Of a stretch of 18,510 nucleotides of DNA, positions 14,412 to 18,510 are shown piece by piece. Under the pieces are notes generated by a model. That model had not been told where the DNA came from. It ran no database searches and saw only the letters and a program-made list of their open reading frames with translations. The DNA lies in the NCBI GenBank assembly GCA_029960905.1, contig JASBVU010000003.1, positions 1 through 18,510 of the forward strand, in the 5' to 3' direction. The translations under genes and the position numbers were made by a program. How positions within the stretch are numbered: position 1 is the stretch's first letter; each line of letters begins with the position of its first letter. The stretch comes from Thermoanaerobacterium sp. (GTDB lineage Bacteria > Bacillota > Thermoanaerobacteria > Thermoanaerobacterales > Thermoanaerobacteraceae).

Positions 14412-14424
14412 TATGTGATATAAT
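14397..14424 (+). promoter_or_regulatory. murC promoter with extended -10
   Basis: TGATATAAT at 14416-14424 is an extended -10. The best -35 is a weak TTCATT (14397-14402) with a 16-base spacer. The transcript would have a leader of about 75 bases before murC. Confidence 0.55.
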
Positions 14425-14506
14425 CTTTTTGTATAGTATTTTATCTTCATAAAGAGACCGTTTTTTGGCAATAATAATAACAAAATTTGAAAGAGGTGCT
14501 ATATTA

Positions 14507-15904
14507 ATGATAATAGACATCGAAAATTTTAAAAGAGTTCATTTTATAGGAATTGGTGGCATAAGCATGAGCGGCCTTGCACATATAATGCTAAATTCTG
14601 GACACATTGTAACAGGGTCAGACATAAAGGATTCTCATATAATAAAAAAATTAAAAAATGAAGGCGCAATAATTAATATCCCTCATAGCGCTTCAAATGT
14701 GGACGGAGCAGACTTAGTCGTATACACCGCAGCAGTAAAGGAAGACAATCCTGAAATGATAAGAGCACGAGAGCTCAATATACCAACAATAGATAGGGCA
14801 ACACTTTTGGGTGAAATAATGAAAAAATACAAGTACGGCGTTGGAGTCGCTGGAAGCCACGGTAAAACCACCACGACTTCTTTGATTTCTGTTTTGCTGG
14901 AAGAGATGAATTACGACCCAACAGTCTTAGTTGGGGGTGAGGTTGACATAATCGGCGGAAATGTAAGAGTAGGCAACTCAGAGTACTTCATAACAGAAGC
15001 ATGTGAATACACAGACAGTTTCTTAAAGTTTTATCCGTATATTGCAGTCATTTTAAACGTCGATTCAGATCACCTTGATTACTTTAAAAACATCGACAAC
15101 ATAAAGCAGTCATTTACACAGTTTGCAAACCTCGTTCCAAATGACGGTTTTGTAGTTGCATGCGGTGATGATCCTAATACAATGAGCGTACTTAAAGATG
15201 TAGATCGCAATGTCATAACGTTTGGAATTGACAGCAACTGTACGTGGAACGCCAAAAACATAAAATTTGATGAAAAAGGATTTCCTTCATTTGATGTGTA
15301 TTACAATGGTAATTTTGTGGAAAGTTTTGAACTGTCTATTATAGGAAAGCACAACATATTAAACGCATTGGCAACGCTGGCAGTATGTCACCTTTTAGGT
15401 GTAGACGTAAAAAAGACTCCGGATGTCATTAAAAAGTTTAAAGGCACCCATAGAAGATTTGAATTCAAAGGCACAATCGACGGTGCAATGATCATCGATG
15501 ACTATGCACACCATCCAACAGAAATAAAAGCTACATTGTCTTCCGCATTAAATTACCCTCACAACAGAATAATATGCGTATTTCAGCCTCACACATATAC
15601 AAGGACTTATTCGCTTTTACATGACTTCGCTGCTTCTTTTGACGACGCCGATATAACAATAATAACAGATATATACGCTGCGAGGGAAAAGGATACGGGA
15701 ATCGTGCAGGCGGAAGATCTGGCCAATCTTATAAAAGATAGAGGAAATGAAGTATACTACATAAAGGAATTTGCTGACATAGTAGACTATCTCAAAAGCA
15801 CTATAAAAAGCGGCGATCTTGTGATAACAATAGGTGCAGGAGATGTATACGAGATAGGAAACATGCTTTTAAACTTCAATAAAAAAGCAGCAATAGGCGC
15901 ATAA
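14507..15904 (+). CDS. murC: UDP-N-acetylmuramate--L-alanine ligase MurC
   Basis: MurC adds L-alanine to UDP-MurNAc using ATP, the first peptide step of peptidoglycan synthesis, in the cytoplasm. The N-terminal UDP-binding motif is FIGIGGISMSGLA (13-25). The ATP loop is GSHGKTTTT (116-124), followed by TEACEYTDSFL, ILNVDSDHLDYF, GKHNILNALA, the HRRFEFKG motif and IIDDYAHHPTEI, all diagnostic of MurC rather than other Mur ligases. Length is 465 residues. The ATG at 14507 has AGAGGTG eight bases upstream; an ATG 42 bases earlier lacks a ribosome site. It is the only plus-strand gene in the middle of the window, and its stop codon lies inside a shared terminator hairpin. Confidence 0.97.
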   Translation: MIIDIENFKRVHFIGIGGISMSGLAHIMLNSGHIVTGSDIKDSHIIKKLKNEGAIINIPHSASNVDGADLVVYTAAVKEDNPEMIRARELNIPTIDRATLLGEIMKKYKYGVGVAGSHGKTTTTSLISVLLEEMNYDPTVLVGGEVDIIGGNVRVGNSEYFITEACEYTDSFLKFYPYIAVILNVDSDHLDYFKNIDNIKQSFTQFANLVPNDGFVVACGDDPNTMSVLKDVDRNVITFGIDSNCTWNAKNIKFDEKGFPSFDVYYNGNFVESFELSIIGKHNILNALATLAVCHLLGVDVKKTPDVIKKFKGTHRRFEFKGTIDGAMIIDDYAHHPTEIKATLSSALNYPHNRIICVFQPHTYTRTYSLLHDFAASFDDADITIITDIYAAREKDTGIVQAEDLANLIKDRGNEVYYIKEFADIVDYLKSTIKSGDLVITIGAGDVYEIGNMLLNFNKKAAIGA

Positions 15905-15943
15905 AAAGATAAATAGGCCTTTAGCCTATTTATCTTTTTATGC
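15899..15943. terminator. Bidirectional terminator shared by murC and the LacI-family gene
   Basis: A perfect 20-bp inverted repeat (15899-15918 and 15924-15943) has a five-base loop. Each strand ends in CTTTTT. The stop codons of both converging genes (15902-15904 and 15930-15932) lie within the stem. Confidence 0.88.
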
Positions 15944-16943
15944 ATGACTTTCTTTCGATCAATTTTACTGGTACAATTATGTGATCCGCAACAAAGTCTT
16001 TATTTTTAATGTTTTTAAGTAGCAGCTCTGCAGATTTCACACCCAAATCAAATGTGGAAATGTCTATCGTCGTAAGAGGCGGATTAGCATAAGCGGAAAG
16101 AGGAATATTGTTAAACCCGATAAGGGATATGTCTTGCGGCACCTTCAATCCATAATCTATAGCTGCCCTTATGACGCCAAAAGACATTATATCGTCTGTC
16201 ACAACAACCGCAGTAGGCTTTTTTTGCTTCAAAATCCTCATCATGGCATTGTACCCGCCATCTTCTGAAAATTCATCTTGAGCAACCAATTCTTTGTCAA
16301 ACAGAATATTATTCTCTTCCAATGCTAATTTATATCCATCAAGTCTATCTAAGCTTACTACGAATTCCAGTGAACCACTTATAAATGCTATCTCTCTATG
16401 ACCGTGTTTTATAAGGTAATTAGTAGCAAGCCTTGATGCTCCAATATTGTCATTATCTACCCAGCATACACCTTTAGAGTCTAAAGGCTTTCCTATTACA
16501 GTAAAAGGGAACTTTTCTTCTCTAAGCCAAGGTATTAGCTCATCTGTAGTCCTTGAGCAGAGAAGCACGATGCCGTCTACTCTTCTGCCCTTGACCATGT
16601 CTATAACAGCTTGTTTTTCTTCCTCTTCATTGCCTGAAGTAGATATAAGCAAATCGTATTTTTCATTGTGAGCAACAACGCTTATGCCTCTCATAACTTC
16701 CGGAAAAAAAGGATTTGAAAATGCATCTTCTGCAGAGCGAGGCATTATAAGACCTATAGTGTAAGTCATCTTGCTGGCTAAACTTCTTGCAATAGCATTG
16801 GGATAATACCCCAACTCTTCCATAGCCTTAAAAACTCTTTCCTTCGTTTCTTTGCTTATCCTTGGATTATCCGCAATAACCCTTGACACAGTCGAAGGCG
16901 CAACATGGGCTCTTTGTGCAACATCTTTTATTGTTACATTCAT
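15930..16943 (-). CDS. LacI-family transcription repressor
   Basis: A 337-residue repressor with an N-terminal LacI helix-turn-helix (TIKDVAQRAHVAPSTVSRVI, 4-23), a hinge helix (PNAIARSLAS) and a periplasmic-binding-like effector domain (IGLIMPRS, VDGIVLLCSR, CWVDNDNIGASRLATNYLIKHGH, ISLIGFNNIPLSAYANPPLTTI). It resembles MalR-type sugar regulators more than CcpA, but the ligand cannot be read from sequence and no sugar genes are nearby, so its targets are probably elsewhere. AAGGTGGTG precedes the ATG. A perfect LacI-family operator in its promoter indicates autoregulation. It is convergent with murC. Confidence 0.93.
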   Translation of the reverse strand: MNVTIKDVAQRAHVAPSTVSRVIADNPRISKETKERVFKAMEELGYYPNAIARSLASKMTYTIGLIMPRSAEDAFSNPFFPEVMRGISVVAHNEKYDLLISTSGNEEEEKQAVIDMVKGRRVDGIVLLCSRTTDELIPWLREEKFPFTVIGKPLDSKGVCWVDNDNIGASRLATNYLIKHGHREIAFISGSLEFVVSLDRLDGYKLALEENNILFDKELVAQDEFSEDGGYNAMMRILKQKKPTAVVVTDDIMSFGVIRAAIDYGLKVPQDISLIGFNNIPLSAYANPPLTTIDISTFDLGVKSAELLLKNIKNKDFVADHIIVPVKLIERKSCIKR

Positions 16944-16959
16944 TTTAACACCACCTTAG

Positions 16960-16973
16960 TGAAACCGATTGCA
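16960..16973 (-). promoter_or_regulatory. LacI-family operator in the repressor's own leader
   Basis: TGAAACCGATTGCA fits the general LacI/cre pattern TGnAAnCGnTTnCA at every fixed position. It lies just after the -10 element, across the expected transcription start, so a bound repressor would block initiation. It could also be read as a cre site for CcpA. Confidence 0.75.
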
Positions 16974-16982
16974 GTTAATTAT

Positions 16983-17011
16983 ATTTTATATCAATTTAGA
17001 ATTATTGTCAA
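16983..17011 (-). promoter_or_regulatory. Sigma-A promoter of the LacI-family gene
   Basis: On the minus strand a perfect TTGACA (17006-17011), a 17-base spacer and TAAAAT (16983-16988) lie between the stop of the membrane protease gene and the operator. Confidence 0.75.
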
Positions 17012-17023
17012 CTTATGAAAACC

Positions 17024-17971
17024 TCAATAAATGAACTTGACAATTCTTCCGTAATATTGAGAACCCGATATCCCCAATAACTCCAAACCTATCATGGTTA
17101 AAAAAATCAATCCGGATAATAAAAGGGGCCATTGAAGCAATATCTTAATATCATCTTTTAAAGTTGTAGTGCTGTGGATAATATATGGATCTGTAGTTTT
17201 TACGAGTTTCAAAAGAAGCATGTAAAGAATCGTACCTGCTGCTATCGCAATAAATCCATACACCACGACAGACAAAAATGGAATATCCATTTTTACCATG
17301 GTTCCAGGCTTAGGTCCTGCTATATTCGAAACTTTATACGATACATATTGTAATATTAACACCATGGTATTGTTTGTAAAATGTCCTAACATCGAAGCGT
17401 AAATTGAGTCAGTCCTTTGAACGAGAAATCCTAACAAGCACCCTAAAAAGACTACACTTAAAAAATTCTGCACATTAAGATGCAATGCAGCAAACATTAT
17501 ACCCGATATGACGACAGCCTTTATAGAACCTCTCATCTCATAACTTCTCAAAATAAGCCCTCTTGTAAGTATCTCCTCGCATAAAGCTGCAGTACCTGAA
17601 ATTATCAATATCTGTTTTATCAATCCTCCAACATCGCTGGCAGCATTTATAGGCGGAATCGGTATTCTCCCAAATTTACTTAAAATGTAATTTGTCAGAA
17701 TACTAAAAAAGCTGGATACAAACATGCCGCATATCATTATAGCTATTATTAAAAATACATGATTTAAGTCAAGCTTATTTAGCCTTAATACGTATCTTAT
17801 GTCGTACCTTTTAAAAATCAAAAAAAGAACCACAGGCAGTAGAACGATACCAAACTCCGTTATGATAAGCCCCACGTACAATGATTTCCTTTGAACGTAT
17901 GAGCCTACAAAAACAAATAGAACTAATATTAGCAAATAGATCTTATTAGTATCTTTTTCAGACGGCCTCAT
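17024..17971 (-). CDS. CPBP/CAAX-type intramembrane protease
   Basis: A polytopic membrane protein of 315 residues with about eight hydrophobic segments. The Abi/CPBP core has all three motifs: E132-E133-I-L-T-R137 (EExxxR), F160-A-A-L-H164 (FxxxH) and H197-F-T-N-N201 (HxxxN). Family members cleave substrates within the membrane or process peptides and quorum or bacteriocin-immunity factors; the substrate here is unknown. I choose the ATG at 17971, seven bases after AAGGAG; a start at 18055 would add 28 residues without a ribosome site and run toward the hsp20 promoter. It is divergent from hsp20, and no terminator follows, so readthrough into the LacI-family gene is possible. Confidence 0.9.
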   Translation of the reverse strand: MRPSEKDTNKIYLLILVLFVFVGSYVQRKSLYVGLIITEFGIVLLPVVLFLIFKRYDIRYVLRLNKLDLNHVFLIIAIMICGMFVSSFFSILTNYILSKFGRIPIPPINAASDVGGLIKQILIISGTAALCEEILTRGLILRSYEMRGSIKAVVISGIMFAALHLNVQNFLSVVFLGCLLGFLVQRTDSIYASMLGHFTNNTMVLILQYVSYKVSNIAGPKPGTMVKMDIPFLSVVVYGFIAIAAGTILYMLLLKLVKTTDPYIIHSTTTLKDDIKILLQWPLLLSGLIFLTMIGLELLGISGSQYYGRIVKFIY

Positions 17972-18020
17972 ACAAAAACTCCTTTTCATTTTGTCTACAA
18001 TAGATTTTACCATACATATA

Positions 18021-18049
18021 TTGAAAATGTAAGAATAAAAAAGTCTATT
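18021..18049 (+). promoter_or_regulatory. Candidate hsp20 promoter
   Basis: TTGAAA (18021-18026), a 17-base spacer and TCTATT (18044-18049) precede hsp20. A short AT-rich dyad, ACAAAA/TTTTGT (18054-18068), lies in the leader. No CIRCE element or CtsR heptad repeat is visible. Confidence 0.45.
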
Positions 18050-18091
18050 TTTCACAAAATATTTTTGTAAAATTTATTGGAGGTGTCATTT

Positions 18092-18502
18092 ATGAGCTTG
18101 ATAAAATGGCGTGGCAACGACATGTGGCCAGACTTTAATTTTGATTTCAACTTACCTGCTCTTTCAAATATATTTGCACGCCCTAGAATAGATATTACGG
18201 AATCCGAAACTGAAATTACAGCGACAGCCGAATTACCTGGCGTTGACAAAAAAGACATAGAAATAAGCGTCCACGATGATGTACTTGAGATAAAGGGACA
18301 GACATCAAAAGAATCCGAAAGAAAAAATCAAAGCTATTATTTAAACGAAAGATATTATGGTTCATTTGAAAGAAGAATAGGACTTCCCGCTGAAGTTGAC
18401 TCAGAAAGAACGACTGCAAAATTTGAAAACGGAATATTGACAATCGTAATGCCAAAATTGCATCCAGACAAGCCAAAAGGCAGAAAGATAAATATACAGT
18501 AA
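18092..18502 (+). CDS. hsp20: Hsp20/alpha-crystallin small heat-shock protein
   Basis: An ATP-independent chaperone that binds unfolding proteins in large oligomers. In its 136 residues the alpha-crystallin domain covers about 32-123 (PRIDITESETEITATAELPGV split across the first strands, DVLEIKGQ, GSFERRIGLP), with the signature FENGILTIVMPK near its end. A C-terminal I-x-I-type tail, KINIQ, can bind neighbouring subunits. The ATG at 18092 is preceded by GGAGGTG six bases upstream. It is divergent from the membrane protease gene. The eight bases after its stop hold nothing recognisable before the window ends. Confidence 0.95.
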   Translation: MSLIKWRGNDMWPDFNFDFNLPALSNIFARPRIDITESETEITATAELPGVDKKDIEISVHDDVLEIKGQTSKESERKNQSYYLNERYYGSFERRIGLPAEVDSERTTAKFENGILTIVMPKLHPDKPKGRKINIQ

Positions 18503-18510
18503 AAACAAAG

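Noticed and set aside
14350..14506. PurBox for PurR between purR and murC
   Set aside because: No CCGAAC-type core was found on either strand.
18054..18075. Third copy of the htrA box in the hsp20 leader
   Set aside because: Only the TTTTGTAAA half resembles it and no -10 lies at 22 bases, so hsp20 is not placed in that regulon.
18052..18476. Minus-strand frames opposite hsp20
   Set aside because: Antisense to a full Hsp20 with its ribosome site; no support of their own.

Overview
The window is a low-GC, Gram-positive, spore-forming chromosome segment, almost gap-free. Sporulation genes (yabG, spoVT, spoVG), strong AGGAGG-type ribosome sites, frequent TTG starts and AT-rich intergenic DNA point to a thermophilic anaerobic firmicute of the Thermoanaerobacterium/Thermoanaerobacter type; the genus is an inference from protein resemblance. 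I see no rRNA, tRNA, insertion sequence, phage or CRISPR.

Layout. Genes run mostly on the minus strand, so the left end is the downstream end. From right to left: hsp20 (+) at the right edge; a CPBP/CAAX-type membrane protease; a LacI-family repressor with its own operator; murC (+), convergent with the repressor and divergent from purR; then purR, spoVG, glmU-prs. Next is an envelope-stress block: response regulator, histidine kinase, a short intergenic stretch that looks like a small-RNA gene, and htrA. Then pth, a 122-residue membrane protein with PrsW-type protease motifs, and mfd as one tight operon; then a PrsA-like foldase lipoprotein, spoVT, and the start of yabG, which is cut by the left edge. 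The purR-spoVG-glmU-prs-[...]-pth-[x]-mfd-spoVT order is the Bacillus order, but the slot of ctc holds the two-component/htrA block and the slot of fin holds the small PrsW-like protein.

How the genes work together. glmU and prs make UDP-GlcNAc and PRPP; PurR senses PRPP; MurC is a muramyl ligase. HtrA, the PrsA-like foldase, Hsp20 and two candidate intramembrane proteases all concern protein quality, several at the membrane. Mfd couples repair to transcription and Pth recycles stalled peptidyl-tRNA. SpoVG, SpoVT and YabG act in sporulation, and promoter-like sequences fitting sigma-H, sigma-G and sigma-K precede them respectively.

Main discovery candidate. Between the kinase gene and htrA a 15-bp box (14/15 identical) occurs twice, each copy exactly 22 bp from a perfect TATAAT on the minus strand. 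One copy forms the htrA promoter. The other drives a stretch of about 75 nt without a credible reading frame: a 5' hairpin, an exposed anti-Shine-Dalgarno C-rich stretch and an intrinsic terminator. This looks like an undescribed envelope-stress small RNA co-regulated with htrA by the adjacent two-component system.
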